Positions 41,892-50,736 are shown, counted from the first letter of the stretch. The stretch: 64,000 nt of DNA from Mobilibacterium timonense (GCF_900155555.1 NZ_FUHN01000007.1:468201-532200); one strand, 5' to 3'. Notes: generated from the letters alone by a model not told the origin. Translations and numbers: made by a program.

Positions 41892-44387
41892 TTAGATAAA
41901 CAGGTTGCTGCTGGCGTCCTCCGCGGCGCCCAGATAGGTGCCGACGCCCGCCAGGTCGACTCCATCAATGAGCTCTTCCTTTTTTATTCCCATGACATCC
42001 ATGCTCATGGTGCACGCCATCATGGTGACCCCCTGTCTGACAGCCTCCTTAATGAGTTGATCCAAGGAGTTTACGTTTTTCTCAGCCATGATCTTCTTCA
42101 TCATCTTGCCGCCCATACCGCCCATGTTCATCCTGGACAGGCCCAGCTCATCCACGCCTCTCGGGAGCATGGCGCCGAACATCTTTTCCATGCCGGATTT
42201 TTTCACCGTCTTATCAGGTTTCAGCAGTGCGGTGAGTCCCCAGAAGGTGAAAAACATCGTAACTTTCTTGCCCATGGCTGCGGCGCCGTTGGCGATGATG
42301 AAGGCGGCCATCACTTTGTCGAAGTCTCCGGAAAAAACTATTATGGTCTGTCCGTCTTTTGCGGCCGACGCAGCGGCACCGGCGGCGGATGTTCCATCCG
42401 TGGCTCCAGCAAGGCCCTTCTGTATAAGCGCATAATACCCCTCATCGTTCTCCCCGCTGGATATCACGGAATTTCCAGTTTTCCTGGCCCAGGCTTTGAT
42501 ATCCCTCACGAAGCCGGGATCAGAGGCGGTAACCGCCAGCTTTTTGCCATTCTCCATGGTCTTCACCATATCGTTGACTTTCATGAGCGGCCCCGGGCAC
42601 TGCATGCCGCAGCAGTTCAACTTGACTGCGGGAACGGGATCGCCCGCTCCTGCGTCACATTCCTTTTCCTGGAAAAGACCCGTGATCTCCGCTCCGGGAA
42701 CGCAGCTGCCATCAGACTCCTGACCCGAACGGCTCTCCAGAGCCCTATAGAGATTGGTGCCTCCCGGGAATACCTCCACATTGGAAAATCCGCTCTGCAT
42801 GAGGATCCTGGCGGCGGTGTACGACCGGACCCCCACTGAACACATAGCAACGTAGTGCTGGTTCACATCCAGCTCTCCAATTCTATCTCTGAGCTGGGTG
42901 AGTGGAATGTGACGAGCCCCCGGAATGGAATAGGCCAGCAGCTCCGGATCCTCCCGGACATCAAGTACCACTGCATCTTCAGGCATCTCATAGCCGCTGA
43001 ACCTGACCAGCCCGGTAAGGAAGTTTTCGGCAACGAAGCCTGCCATATTTACCGGATCCTTGGCGGCGGAAAATGGCGGCGCGTAGGCCAGCTCCAGATT
43101 TTTCAGGTCCTCTACGGTTCCGCCAAATCTGATCACGGTAGAGATGACGTCGATCCGCTTATCAGCTCCGTCGGCTCCCACGATCTGGGCGCCCAGCACC
43201 TTTCCGGAAGGGATCTTGAAGATCAGCTTGATGAGCATTGGCGCCGATCCCGGATAAAATCCCACGTGGGAATTCTGGGTCAGCACCACAGTCTCGTAGT
43301 CTTTTCCCTTTTCCGCTCCTCTTCTTTTCAATTCCTTCTCGTTCAGGCCGGTGGAAGCTGCCACCATGTGGAATACCCTTGCGATTGAAGTGCCGTTGAA
43401 GCCTGCGTATTTCGAATCCCTCCCCGCTATTCTGTCGGCGATGATCCGGCCTTCCTTTGCTGCAGGGCTTGCAAGGGGTGCAGGCTGTCTGTCTCCTGTG
43501 ATGATGCTGTAAGTCTCAACAATATCTCCGGCAGCGTAAATATCCGGATCCGAGGTCTCCATGTGTTCGTTGACCTTCACGTAACCTCTTTCGTTGAGCT
43601 CCAGACCGGCATCTTTCGCCAGCTGGCTGTTAGGCTTCACTCCTATGGAAAGGACTACCGTTTCTGCAGCCACCACCCTGCCGCTTTTGAGGACGATATC
43701 CAGGTGATCCTCTTTTTCATCGAAATGATCCACGCCATCTGACAGAATAAGTTCTGTCCCGCTGTTTTTTATTTCCTGATGGATCATCTCCGCCATCTCC
43801 GGATCAAGGGGAGTCATCACCTGATCCGCGGCCTCGATGAGCACGACCTTGAGACCTGCCTTTTTCAGGTTCTCCACCACCTCGAGGCCCACGAATCCCC
43901 CGCCGATCACTGCGGCAGTCCGGCTCTTCTTGAGAGTCTCATACACCTCGTCTGCATCCGGGATGCTCCACAGTGTGTGGATCCTCGGGGAGTCTATGCC
44001 CGGGATCGGCGGCTTCACAGGCGATGACCCCGTGGACATGACCAGCTTGTCGTATGACTCTGTGTATGTGGTGCCGTCCTTCGTCTGCACCGTCACGGTC
44101 CTGGTGTTTCTGTCGATGCTCGTGACGGCGCTGTTGATGCGGACGTCTATGTTGAATTTGCTCTTCATCGCCTCCGGGCTCTGGACCAGGAGCGACTCCC
44201 TGCCGGCCACGGTCCCGCCCAGGTAATACGGCAGGCCGCAATTGGCGAAGGAGATATACGGGCCTTTTTCGAGGATGACTATCTCCGCCCTCTCGTCGAG
44301 CCGCCGCAGCCTTGCGGCACATGCCGCCCCGCCAGCGACTCCGCCTATGATAACGACTTTTTTACTCTTGCTGTTCATGCTGTTCAT
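41892..44387 (-). CDS. Four-module sulfur oxidoreductase: CoA-disulfide-reductase-like + rhodanese + TusA + DsrE-like
   Basis: 831 residues; ATG at 44387 with GGAGG 7 nt upstream. Residues ~8-455: FAD/NAD(P)H-dependent disulfide reductase, with VVIIGGVAGGAACAARLRR and the CoADR-type single redox Cys50 in SFANCGLPYY. Residues ~458-550: rhodanese domain, active loop Cys516 in CSVGVR. Residues ~585-660: TusA-like domain, Cys597 in QCPGPLMK. Residues ~679-831: DsrE/F-like domain (IIVFSGDFDKVMAAFIIANG) with Cys792 in MMACTMSMDV. All four modules keep their cysteines, so sulfur could pass along one chain from disulfide or persulfide to an acceptor. The upstream Crp/Fnr gene may regulate it. Confidence 0.9.
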   Translation of the reverse strand: MNSMNSKSKKVVIIGGVAGGAACAARLRRLDERAEIVILEKGPYISFANCGLPYYLGGTVAGRESLLVQSPEAMKSKFNIDVRINSAVTSIDRNTRTVTVQTKDGTTYTESYDKLVMSTGSSPVKPPIPGIDSPRIHTLWSIPDADEVYETLKKSRTAAVIGGGFVGLEVVENLKKAGLKVVLIEAADQVMTPLDPEMAEMIHQEIKNSGTELILSDGVDHFDEKEDHLDIVLKSGRVVAAETVVLSIGVKPNSQLAKDAGLELNERGYVKVNEHMETSDPDIYAAGDIVETYSIITGDRQPAPLASPAAKEGRIIADRIAGRDSKYAGFNGTSIARVFHMVAASTGLNEKELKRRGAEKGKDYETVVLTQNSHVGFYPGSAPMLIKLIFKIPSGKVLGAQIVGADGADKRIDVISTVIRFGGTVEDLKNLELAYAPPFSAAKDPVNMAGFVAENFLTGLVRFSGYEMPEDAVVLDVREDPELLAYSIPGARHIPLTQLRDRIGELDVNQHYVAMCSVGVRSYTAARILMQSGFSNVEVFPGGTNLYRALESRSGQESDGSCVPGAEITGLFQEKECDAGAGDPVPAVKLNCCGMQCPGPLMKVNDMVKTMENGKKLAVTASDPGFVRDIKAWARKTGNSVISSGENDEGYYALIQKGLAGATDGTSAAGAAASAAKDGQTIIVFSGDFDKVMAAFIIANGAAAMGKKVTMFFTFWGLTALLKPDKTVKKSGMEKMFGAMLPRGVDELGLSRMNMGGMGGKMMKKIMAEKNVNSLDQLIKEAVRQGVTMMACTMSMDVMGIKKEELIDGVDLAGVGTYLGAAEDASSNLFI

Positions 44388-44574
44388 GATGCACCTCCGA
44401 ATATTAGTGGAAAGGCTGGAGCAGTGGTAGCCGGGATAGGGCCCAGGGTTCGTAGGGTTCCGGCCCGGGGATTTCCGTGGCCGTGAGTCTGTGGGCTGAT
44501 CCAAGGGATCCCGAGCCCGGTGGCCGGGATCCTACCGCTGTCCGAGACTCTTTCGATATCTGCGGAACCATGAT
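44388..44574. other. Leader region of the sulfur oxidoreductase gene
   Basis: GC-rich non-coding stretch, no convincing promoter. It contains an 8-bp inverted repeat GGATCCCG (44506-44513) / CGGGATCC (44525-44532) and several CCGG-rich segments that could fold on the minus strand. I see no riboswitch class I can name. Confidence 0.4.
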
Positions 44575-44609
44575 AATAAAAAAACGGACCCGGTTCTGTG
44601 ACCAGGTCC
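44575..44609 (-). terminator. Terminator downstream of the crp-like gene and its repeats
   Basis: Minus strand stem GGACCTGGT / ACCGGGTCC (44586-44609), 6-nt loop, followed by GTTTTTTTATTAT. Ends the transcript that carries the Crp/Fnr gene plus the 52-bp repeats. Confidence 0.85.
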
Positions 44610-44627
44610 CATAAGTGGTTATTTTCC

Positions 44628-44828
44628 TTCGTTTTCCATGATATAGGGCGCTTCGGTTTATTCCGTGGAACCGTGATCCTTCTTTTTCCACGATATGGGG
44701 CGTTTCGGTTTATTCCGTGGAATCGTGCCCCTTCGTTTTCCATGATATAGAGCGTTTCGGTTTATTCCGTGGAACCGTGCCTATTCGTTTTCCATGATAT
44801 AGGACGTTCCTGCGTATATCATGGAAGC
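44628..44828. repeat. 52-bp tandem repeats, 3 full copies plus a diverged fourth, each with hairpin arms
   Basis: Unit starts at 44628, 44680, 44732 and 44784, exact period 52 bp. Each unit begins TTCKTTTTCCAYGATAT and carries TTCCGTGGAAYCGTG about 30 bp on, so TTCCAY...RTGGAA arms can pair. In the last unit the arms grow to a perfect 12 bp, TTCCATGATATA (from 44792) / TATATCATGGAA (to 44826). As 52 is not a multiple of 3, they do not encode a repeated peptide. They lie between the crp-like stop and its terminator, hence in the 3' untranslated RNA. Confidence 0.85.
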
Positions 44829-44846
44829 AGCACCTGAACTCTCGCC

Positions 44847-45506
44847 TCACCGTCCGGTCTCAGCCAGCTGCCGAAGTCCACGTGGATCCAGTATCCTGAT
44901 CCGGCCTCTTCCAGTGGACACCAGTCCGTCCCTGGCAAACTGCCTGACTGCACGTGCCACAACTTCCCTTGCAGAATTGATCTCGCCTGCTATCTCCTCC
45001 TGAGTCATGATGATCTCAGGGCATCCCGATTCTTTGTACTTTTCCAGAAGAAACCCCGCAAGCCGCTGATCCAGCCCGGCAAAGATCATCTGCTGCATCA
45101 CGTGCATCACCGCAGAGAACCTGCGGGTCGCAGTCTCGTAGGCGAACTCCCGTACGTAGACGTTTTCCCGGAAAAGCCTGTCGAAGGCTCCCGTCGGCAC
45201 GATGCGTAGGCGCGCGTCCTCTGCCGCCATGATCTGCGTCTCGAAACGGATCTCCGAAAGTACGCATGCCACCGACAGGACGCAGCTATCGCCCTCGCCC
45301 AGCTTGAACAGTGTGATCTCGCGCCCTTCGGGCGACACGATGTAAGTGCGGATAGTACCGGACTCCACCATGATCATGCCGAGGCACTCGTCGCTGCTGT
45401 CGTAGAGCTGCTGGCCCTTTTTGTACTCGCGGAGGCCGGCGGACCGTTTGAGGTACTGCTGCTGGTCATCGGTGAGGTGGGACCAGAACGGAAGGTTTTC
45501 AAGCAT
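44847..45506 (-). CDS. Crp/Fnr family transcriptional regulator
   Basis: 219 residues. Residues ~5-125 form a cyclic-nucleotide-binding-like beta-roll (YKKGQQLYDSSDECLGMIMV, SPEGREITLFKLGEGDSCVLS). A dimer helix follows at ~130-150, and a C-terminal winged helix with EEIAGEINSAREVVARAVRQF and GLVSTGRGRIRILDP. The four cysteines of oxygen-sensing FNR are not arranged as expected (Cys at DECLG, SCVLSVACVL), so the effector is open. Probably cotranscribed with the cytidylate-kinase-like gene 21 bp upstream and may control the sulfur oxidoreductase downstream. Confidence 0.9.
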   Translation of the reverse strand: MLENLPFWSHLTDDQQQYLKRSAGLREYKKGQQLYDSSDECLGMIMVESGTIRTYIVSPEGREITLFKLGEGDSCVLSVACVLSEIRFETQIMAAEDARLRIVPTGAFDRLFRENVYVREFAYETATRRFSAVMHVMQQMIFAGLDQRLAGFLLEKYKESGCPEIIMTQEEIAGEINSAREVVARAVRQFARDGLVSTGRGRIRILDPRGLRQLAETGR

Positions 45507-45527
45507 ATCAGAGTCCTCCTCTATTTT

Positions 45528-46760
45528 TTATCCTTCGCATGCACCATCAGCCCGTGCCTCGCGGCGCCTTTTTTTCTTGAACGAGTCCCCCTCGATCATC
45601 GTCACATCCCCGAGTTCCGGGTTTATCGGGGACTTCCAGTGGGCGACCGCCGGTGTCTTCACTGTTCCGTAAGGAGTGGCCCTCATGAAGTCGCCATCCA
45701 CGTCCTTACCCATCGCACGGAGCACGAAATCGATGGTGCCCTGCACCCCAAAGATCGAGGTGTTGATGCAGAGGTCGTAGTTCTTCGCATCGCCCCACTC
45801 TTTTCCCGTAAAATACTTGTAGTAAGATGCGTGGGCGCGGTCGACCTCGCGGAGCTGTTTTTTTGCAGTCCTGTGGTCCACGTGGTTGATGTTCATGACG
45901 CGCTGGATCCGCTGCTCCTCCGGGGCTGTGAGATAAATGCTAACGTGAGGAACGTTGTGATTTGTCAGGATCTGGTCGGCGCACCGTCCCATTATCACGA
46001 AGTTTTTCCGCTTTGCCAGGTCGAGGATGAGATCCGTCTGATAAAAAAACAGGGCATCTCTCGTCGGTAGTCCGTGGTACTTGTTTATCCTGTGTATGCG
46101 CTCCTTCAGCGAAGGGTGCTTCTCGACATAGGCCAGTCCCGGATTTGTCTTTAAACTGGAATCCTGCCAACGGTAGGCCAGCTCCTTTCTGCGGAGCCTG
46201 GTTTCATTTTCAGATTCTTCCCCACTCTCCGATTCTTCCGCATTCTCCGATTTTTCCCATCTTTTAAGCATCGCAGACAATATTTCCGCATCGTAATAAT
46301 CGCCGTGGAAGGCATCCGCAAGCTTGAATCCTATGTAGCCTCCGCCGCAGCCGTAGGACCGGGAGATGCAGATCACGAGGTGGTCCTTTTTCCCGAATCT
46401 CTCACGGAGATTGAGCTCATTCAGCTCCGCCTTGTGGACGTTGCACACACCCCTGTCCCTGCTGCCCTGGATCAGGCTCTCCATCCTCTCGACCAGCTGC
46501 CCATAGGAAGTCATGATCTCGCTGCGCAGGTCCTCCTCCGGCAGCGTTCTGGCCATGTTTCCGATCAGAGCGACCTCGCTCCTGACGATGTGCTCTCTGC
46601 CCTCGCTCAGAGCATCGGCCACGGCCTGCACATTCATGCGCCGGTCTTCGGTGAAAACTCGGCCCAACTTGGATCCAACTGCCTTGTAGACCCTTACATC
46701 CAGGTCGTACACGTCGTTGGCGAACTGCAGTATCTCGTCGTTTCTGTCTTTTTCACTCAT
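45528..46760 (-). CDS. Cytidylate-kinase-like family protein with N-terminal helical domain
   Basis: 410 residues from the ATG with GGAGG 8 nt upstream. Residues 1-115 are helical and unassigned. From ~127 a P-loop kinase fold of the cytidylate-kinase-like type begins: VICISRSYGCGGGYIGFKLA, followed by YYDAEILSAML, an acidic linker about 172-188 (rich in Glu and Ser), FVIMGRCADQIL and VSIYLTAPEEQRIQRVMN, then VDRAHASYYKYFTGKEWGD. True Cmk is much shorter, so the substrate is unknown. Lies between the antiporter and the Crp/Fnr gene. Confidence 0.8.
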   Translation of the reverse strand: MSEKDRNDEILQFANDVYDLDVRVYKAVGSKLGRVFTEDRRMNVQAVADALSEGREHIVRSEVALIGNMARTLPEEDLRSEIMTSYGQLVERMESLIQGSRDRGVCNVHKAELNELNLRERFGKKDHLVICISRSYGCGGGYIGFKLADAFHGDYYDAEILSAMLKRWEKSENAEESESGEESENETRLRRKELAYRWQDSSLKTNPGLAYVEKHPSLKERIHRINKYHGLPTRDALFFYQTDLILDLAKRKNFVIMGRCADQILTNHNVPHVSIYLTAPEEQRIQRVMNINHVDHRTAKKQLREVDRAHASYYKYFTGKEWGDAKNYDLCINTSIFGVQGTIDFVLRAMGKDVDGDFMRATPYGTVKTPAVAHWKSPINPELGDVTMIEGDSFKKKRRREARADGACEG

Positions 46761-46772
46761 CAGTGCCACCTC

Positions 46773-48119
46773 CTACAGGAAAAACACTATCGTGTCCAGG
46801 AGAAATACCGGGATAAGCACCAGGATGGACCACTTCATGTACCCGAAGAAAGACGGCATGCGCACGCCGTTCTCATCGGACAGAGATTTCACCATGAAAT
46901 TAGGCGCATTTCCAATATATGTCATCGCCCCCATGAAAACCGCTCCTGCGGATATGGCCATGAGCATCTGTGGCGGGATGACGCCAAGGGCCGTATGTAA
47001 GCCCGAGGAAAAATCAAGCGAACCTGCGGTGGTGGAGAACACCAGGTATGTCGGGGTGTTGTCCAGAAAACTTGACAGGAGTCCCGTGGACCAGAACATC
47101 TGGGCAGGTGTGTCCAGACCGAGCTCCGCGCCCCTGCTCTTCAAGAGCTGAAGTGCGGGCTGCATGGTCAGGAAAATCCCGATGAACAGAACAGCTACTT
47201 CCTTGATAGCTCCCCACGTCATGTGGTTGTTCCTCCTGACGGACACGTCCGTGGTCCTGAAGGAAAGCCATGCCGCCAGCAGTATGATGCCGATCTCAAT
47301 GAGATCAGGCCACGAAAGGACGATATCCCCCATTATATGGATACCCTTCACGTTTCCGCTGCCGTCCTGGAACGCAGCCATCCCCGGGAGTACGCCGCTC
47401 AGAACTACGCCAAATACGATCATCACGAAGAACAGCAGATTGTGTCCGCCGTCCAGCTTGAGCTTCGTGCCACGCTCGCTGATGTCCGGGCGGTACCCCT
47501 GAGCCACGTCCTGAAGATAGTATTTCCTGTCGATCCTGTAAAACACCGTCAGCAATATTACCAAATTCAGGATCAGTATCGGCAGCAGGTGGAAGCTCCA
47601 GGTGAACAGCACTCCGTTCATGAAGCCCATGAGAAGCGGCGGGTCGCCCACAGGAGTCAGGCATCCGCCCATGTTAGATACCAGGAAAATAAAGAATATC
47701 ATGATGTGCGCACGTTCCCGGCGCCAGGAGTTCATCTTGATCACCGGGCGGACCATGAGCATGCTGGCTCCAGTGGTGCCTATCAGGCTGGCCAGGATGG
47801 TCCCGATGGCCAGCAGCGCCACATTCACCTGCGGCGATCCCGCAAGGTCGCCCTCAAAAGATATGTTTCCCGACGCGCAGTACAGCCCAAAAAGCAGCAC
47901 TATGAACGTCAGATAGTCGTCGATAAAGCAGCTCACCGTCATGTGTGCGGAGGCCGCCGGCCCGTATACCACGGCATAGAGGACGACCACCAGTACTGAC
48001 CAGGCCGCCACAACAACAGGCTGGTGCGCCCCCCACCACTCAGGCTTCAGCACAGGCATCAGCGCGACACATGCCAACATGCCTATGAAAGGAATGCACA
48101 GCCATACCGGAACACTCAT
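46773..48119 (-). CDS. Sodium:proton antiporter-like membrane protein (ion transporter superfamily)
   Basis: 448 residues, about eleven membrane segments. Contains LIGTTGASMLMVRPVIKMN and GGCLTPVGDPPLLMGFMNG, the two half-loops shared by NhaD, ArsB and citrate-type carriers, and again SFLDNTPTYLVF and MGAMTYIGNAPNFMVKSL in the second half. The paired TP-G-x-P and IGNAPN loops favour an NhaD-type Na+/H+ antiporter. Starts 12 bp before the cytidylate-kinase-like gene on the same transcript. Upstream, GTGACA-17-TAAATT may be its promoter; the -35 lies in the repeat at the island border. Confidence 0.85.
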   Translation of the reverse strand: MSVPVWLCIPFIGMLACVALMPVLKPEWWGAHQPVVVAAWSVLVVVLYAVVYGPAASAHMTVSCFIDDYLTFIVLLFGLYCASGNISFEGDLAGSPQVNVALLAIGTILASLIGTTGASMLMVRPVIKMNSWRRERAHIMIFFIFLVSNMGGCLTPVGDPPLLMGFMNGVLFTWSFHLLPILILNLVILLTVFYRIDRKYYLQDVAQGYRPDISERGTKLKLDGGHNLLFFVMIVFGVVLSGVLPGMAAFQDGSGNVKGIHIMGDIVLSWPDLIEIGIILLAAWLSFRTTDVSVRRNNHMTWGAIKEVAVLFIGIFLTMQPALQLLKSRGAELGLDTPAQMFWSTGLLSSFLDNTPTYLVFSTTAGSLDFSSGLHTALGVIPPQMLMAISAGAVFMGAMTYIGNAPNFMVKSLSDENGVRMPSFFGYMKWSILVLIPVFLLDTIVFFL

Positions 48120-48171
48120 CTGTCTTTCTTCCCTCAACTTTCTTTAGTTTTTCCCAACCCTTAGCGAATGA

Positions 48172-48224
48172 ATTTATGCCAACTTCACTAGTTTGTCACC
48201 AAACGGGCAAAAAAACAACCCCGC
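48172..48224. repeat. Island border repeat, copy 1
   Basis: About 53 bp related to 50737-50790. The core GTTTGTCACCAAACGGGC plus the following A-run and AACCCCGC is nearly identical; the outer part ATG..AACT.C.CT.GTTTG is ~75% identical. The core is itself a small hairpin, GTTTG / CAAAC. Possible attachment-site or target duplication. Confidence 0.7.
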
Positions 48225-48293
48225 TACTCTTTGGCAAGCTAATCTCCGTCTTAGATACTTGCTAGTCTTCCTTATGCCCATCACATACCGATC

Positions 48294-48818
48294 CTATCCA
48301 AAATTTTTTGGCGCTATTTTGCTCAAAAGATCTAATGAGTTATTGATTTCTTTAGCGCATGATTTCTTTAACTGATCCAGATATACATCCGGATCGGCAA
48401 ATGTTTCTTTTCTACTCGCATACTCTTCTAATGCATTGATTAGACGTTTGATTGTTGCATCATAGGGGGTATTAAATACCATTTTATTTTCATTAACCAT
48501 CCTGGTAAGTTTGTTTCCATGTCCGATTACGCCCAATATCCACAACATGTATATACTATTCACCACTTTTGTCCCAACATCAGTTGCTTTGTTGATAAAG
48601 GCTTCATTTTCATCGCCATAGTACAATTGATCCAAAGAAACTTCCAAAGCACTTGCAATAATTGCAAGAGTTTCAAGCCCTGGTGCTTTTTTACCTCTCT
48701 CATATGCACTTATAACCGTATTTGCTATACCAGTTGCTCTTGCCAAATCTGTTTGTGCCCAATTCTTGTTCTTTCTAGCAGATCTTATATTATTCCCAAT
48801 TAAGTTTGCATCACTCAT
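48294..48818 (-). CDS. XRE-family HTH transcriptional regulator
   Basis: 174 residues. Residues 5-70 are a Cro/CI-type helix-turn-helix: IRSARKNKNWAQTDLARATG, ANTVISAYERGKKAPGLETL, IIASALEVSLDQLYYGDE. The remaining ~100 residues match no family I know and may sense a signal or bind a partner. Base composition is much more AT-rich than the flanking housekeeping genes. Diverges from the three-gene operon at 49.0-50.7 kb across a 224-bp AT-rich gap, so it likely represses that operon and itself. Confidence 0.88.
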   Translation of the reverse strand: MSDANLIGNNIRSARKNKNWAQTDLARATGIANTVISAYERGKKAPGLETLAIIASALEVSLDQLYYGDENEAFINKATDVGTKVVNSIYMLWILGVIGHGNKLTRMVNENKMVFNTPYDATIKRLINALEEYASRKETFADPDVYLDQLKKSCAKEINNSLDLLSKIAPKNFG

Positions 48819-49042
48819 TGCAGTTCCCTTATACTTTCGTATTTAAACAATATCTCTATTGATATTATACACAAGTTTAACTTTTTATGATAAGCGTCAT
48901 TATTCGTCATAGCGAATTCCTTCGCATATAACAGTCTTTATATACCACTCATACAAAATAATACAACCAACTCGGAATTATATCGTCTCGCCATTTTCTT
49001 CATACTTGAAGTGTAGATAAACGAAGTAAATGGAGGTTCAAA

Positions 49043-49717
49043 ATGAAGCGCAAAGCAATTATGGACGACGGATGTGATCCGGAGCTTGTGGCCGGCGCAA
49101 GATTTGACGGCTTATTTGATATCCCTGTAATCGAAAAACCTGAACAAATAGTTATTCCTTCTTCAATAGTGCCCTTTTCTGAACGAAACAAATTCACAGA
49201 CTACAATACTGCCATTGGCTTTTACGAGATGGATATCAGATTTTCTGAAGTACTTATTTCACCAGAGAAATTTGTTGACGATTTCCGGAGATTTAAAGCC
49301 TTTATTTCACCTGATTGTTCTCTGTATAGAGATGCTCCATTAAGTGTACAGATCATCAATGTCTATCGTAATCGCGCAATTGGCAGTTATTACCAGCGAC
49401 GAGGTCTTTATGTCATACCTCAGATACGTTGGGGAACCGAAGCAACATATACGACAAATGTGCTTCCGGAAGCCGTTGCCTTCTCTGGTATAGAGAAAAA
49501 CAGCATCGTTGCAGTCGGAACATATGGGTGTATCCGGCATAAAGATGACAAAGACCAATTTAAGGCAGGTCTTGAAGCAATGTTGAAATGTTTGGAACCT
49601 CATGTCGTTTTGGTGTACGGACCGATGCCAGCATCTGTTTTTAACGAGTACCTGCACTGCACAAGATTTGTTCAATTTGATGACTGGACAAGAATCAGGC
49701 ATAGAGGTGATGTATAA
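49043..49717 (+). CDS. DUF4417 family protein
   Basis: 224 residues; ATG with TGGAGG 8 nt upstream. The family pattern is clear: DYNTAIGFYEMDIRFSEVLI, FKAFISPDCSLYRDAPL, QIINVYRNRAIGSYYQRRG, VIPQIRWG, VAVGTYGCIR and HVVLVYGPMPASV. DUF4417 proteins have no known biochemical role and often occur with mobile elements. First gene of the island operon; its stop overlaps the next start by one base (TAATG). Confidence 0.85.
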   Translation: MKRKAIMDDGCDPELVAGARFDGLFDIPVIEKPEQIVIPSSIVPFSERNKFTDYNTAIGFYEMDIRFSEVLISPEKFVDDFRRFKAFISPDCSLYRDAPLSVQIINVYRNRAIGSYYQRRGLYVIPQIRWGTEATYTTNVLPEAVAFSGIEKNSIVAVGTYGCIRHKDDKDQFKAGLEAMLKCLEPHVVLVYGPMPASVFNEYLHCTRFVQFDDWTRIRHRGDV

Positions 49718-50232
49718 TGGGCAGCGGAATCGGAGGCAATTATTCAGGTACCAGCGGTAGCTCTCAACCATATGCAAATACATACAAGGTTGTATGCAGT
49801 CAGCTTCGAAAGGATAAAAAAGACAGGGATATTTATAGCGGCAACAGTGGATACTTCAAGAATCCAACAGCTGTATATCTTGAATCTTCGGTTTCAGAAA
49901 ATCGAATAGAGATCGAAGGTCACCGAGCCGAAGGAAAAATGACTTATGTAATGGACAAGACTGGAAATATCATTTTCGGTAAGCGGTCAAACCCAAACAA
50001 CGCACAAAAACGCGCTCCACACCCTACCCTTATTGGTGGAAAGAATCCTGAGGTCCAATGTGCAGGAATGATAGATTTCCGTAAGGGAAAAATCTATTCC
50101 GTCGACATTAGCAGCGGTCATTATAAGCCGAACATCAAGTCCCTCGAAAAAGTGGATAAGGCGCTCCAGCAATTATGCAACAAAAATCCCAACCTCTTTT
50201 CAAGGGATTCTAAATGGAGGAAGAAAAAATGA
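49717..50232 (+). CDS. Unknown island protein with an SGHYKP segment
   Basis: 171 residues. Gly/Ser-rich N-terminus (MGSGIGGNYSGTSGSS), basic throughout. The segment HPTLIGGKNPEVQCAGMIDF then GKIYSVDISSGHYKPNIKSL resembles, from memory, a C-terminal module of some effector/polymorphic-toxin-like proteins that ends in SGHYxP; I cannot confirm this and assign no activity. No signal peptide. Overlaps DUF4417 by 1 bp and the next gene by 4 bp (ATGA), so the three are made together. Confidence 0.7.
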   Translation: MGSGIGGNYSGTSGSSQPYANTYKVVCSQLRKDKKDRDIYSGNSGYFKNPTAVYLESSVSENRIEIEGHRAEGKMTYVMDKTGNIIFGKRSNPNNAQKRAPHPTLIGGKNPEVQCAGMIDFRKGKIYSVDISSGHYKPNIKSLEKVDKALQQLCNKNPNLFSRDSKWRKKK

Positions 50233-50687
50233 TAGAAGATAGAATAACCAAAGATACAGATTATCTATTTGATAGATCGTATGATGACGAACTATCCGAT
50301 GAGCAGGAAGATGCTTTGTTGGATGCTGTTTCAGAGCAGATCACCAAGTACGGCTGGCCAGACACATTTAACAGTTGGCTGAATTTCCTTTACAGCAACT
50401 GCACGTCAGCAGAATCTGCAATGAATTTTGCAAATCTATTCTGGTGGTTTGGCGGTCAGGATCACGTTATTCCTGAACCTCATAAGTTTATCGCATATTT
50501 CTACTATAGAATAAACTATGATACTGCTAAGTATGATCCAAACGACGTTCTGGATAGCATAGCCATAACAATTCTTCCCCGTGCAGGTTTTTCAGAAGCT
50601 GACCTGATGACCAATACCGAATATATACCTGAAAAAGACCCACTAATTAAGGCACAGGTAGATGAGTATGCAAAACAGGGTTATTAA
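50229..50687 (+). CDS. Unknown acidic island protein
   Basis: 152 residues from ATG 50229, preceded by GGAGG at 8 nt; an in-frame ATG 15 bp earlier has no ribosome site. Strongly acidic N-terminus (DRSYDDELSDEQEDALLD), then aromatic helical stretches (WPDTFNSWLNFLYSN, FANLFWWFGGQDH, HKFIAYFYYRINYD). No family recognised. An acidic small protein following a basic one in a tightly coupled operon would suit a partner or immunity protein, but that is speculation. Confidence 0.7.
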   Translation: MIEDRITKDTDYLFDRSYDDELSDEQEDALLDAVSEQITKYGWPDTFNSWLNFLYSNCTSAESAMNFANLFWWFGGQDHVIPEPHKFIAYFYYRINYDTAKYDPNDVLDSIAITILPRAGFSEADLMTNTEYIPEKDPLIKAQVDEYAKQGY

Positions 50688-50736
50688 CTTCTGGCGTCTT
50701 TTAGAGATAAACATAAAAGCTGGCTATCTCTAACGT

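Noticed and set aside
44384..44743. Minus-strand reading frame across the 52-bp repeats
   Set aside because: No ribosome site or family match; the repeat period is not a multiple of three, so the apparent repeated peptide shifts frame.
44628..44828. CRISPR array
   Set aside because: The 52-bp units are repeated end to end without unique spacers, and no cas genes are nearby.
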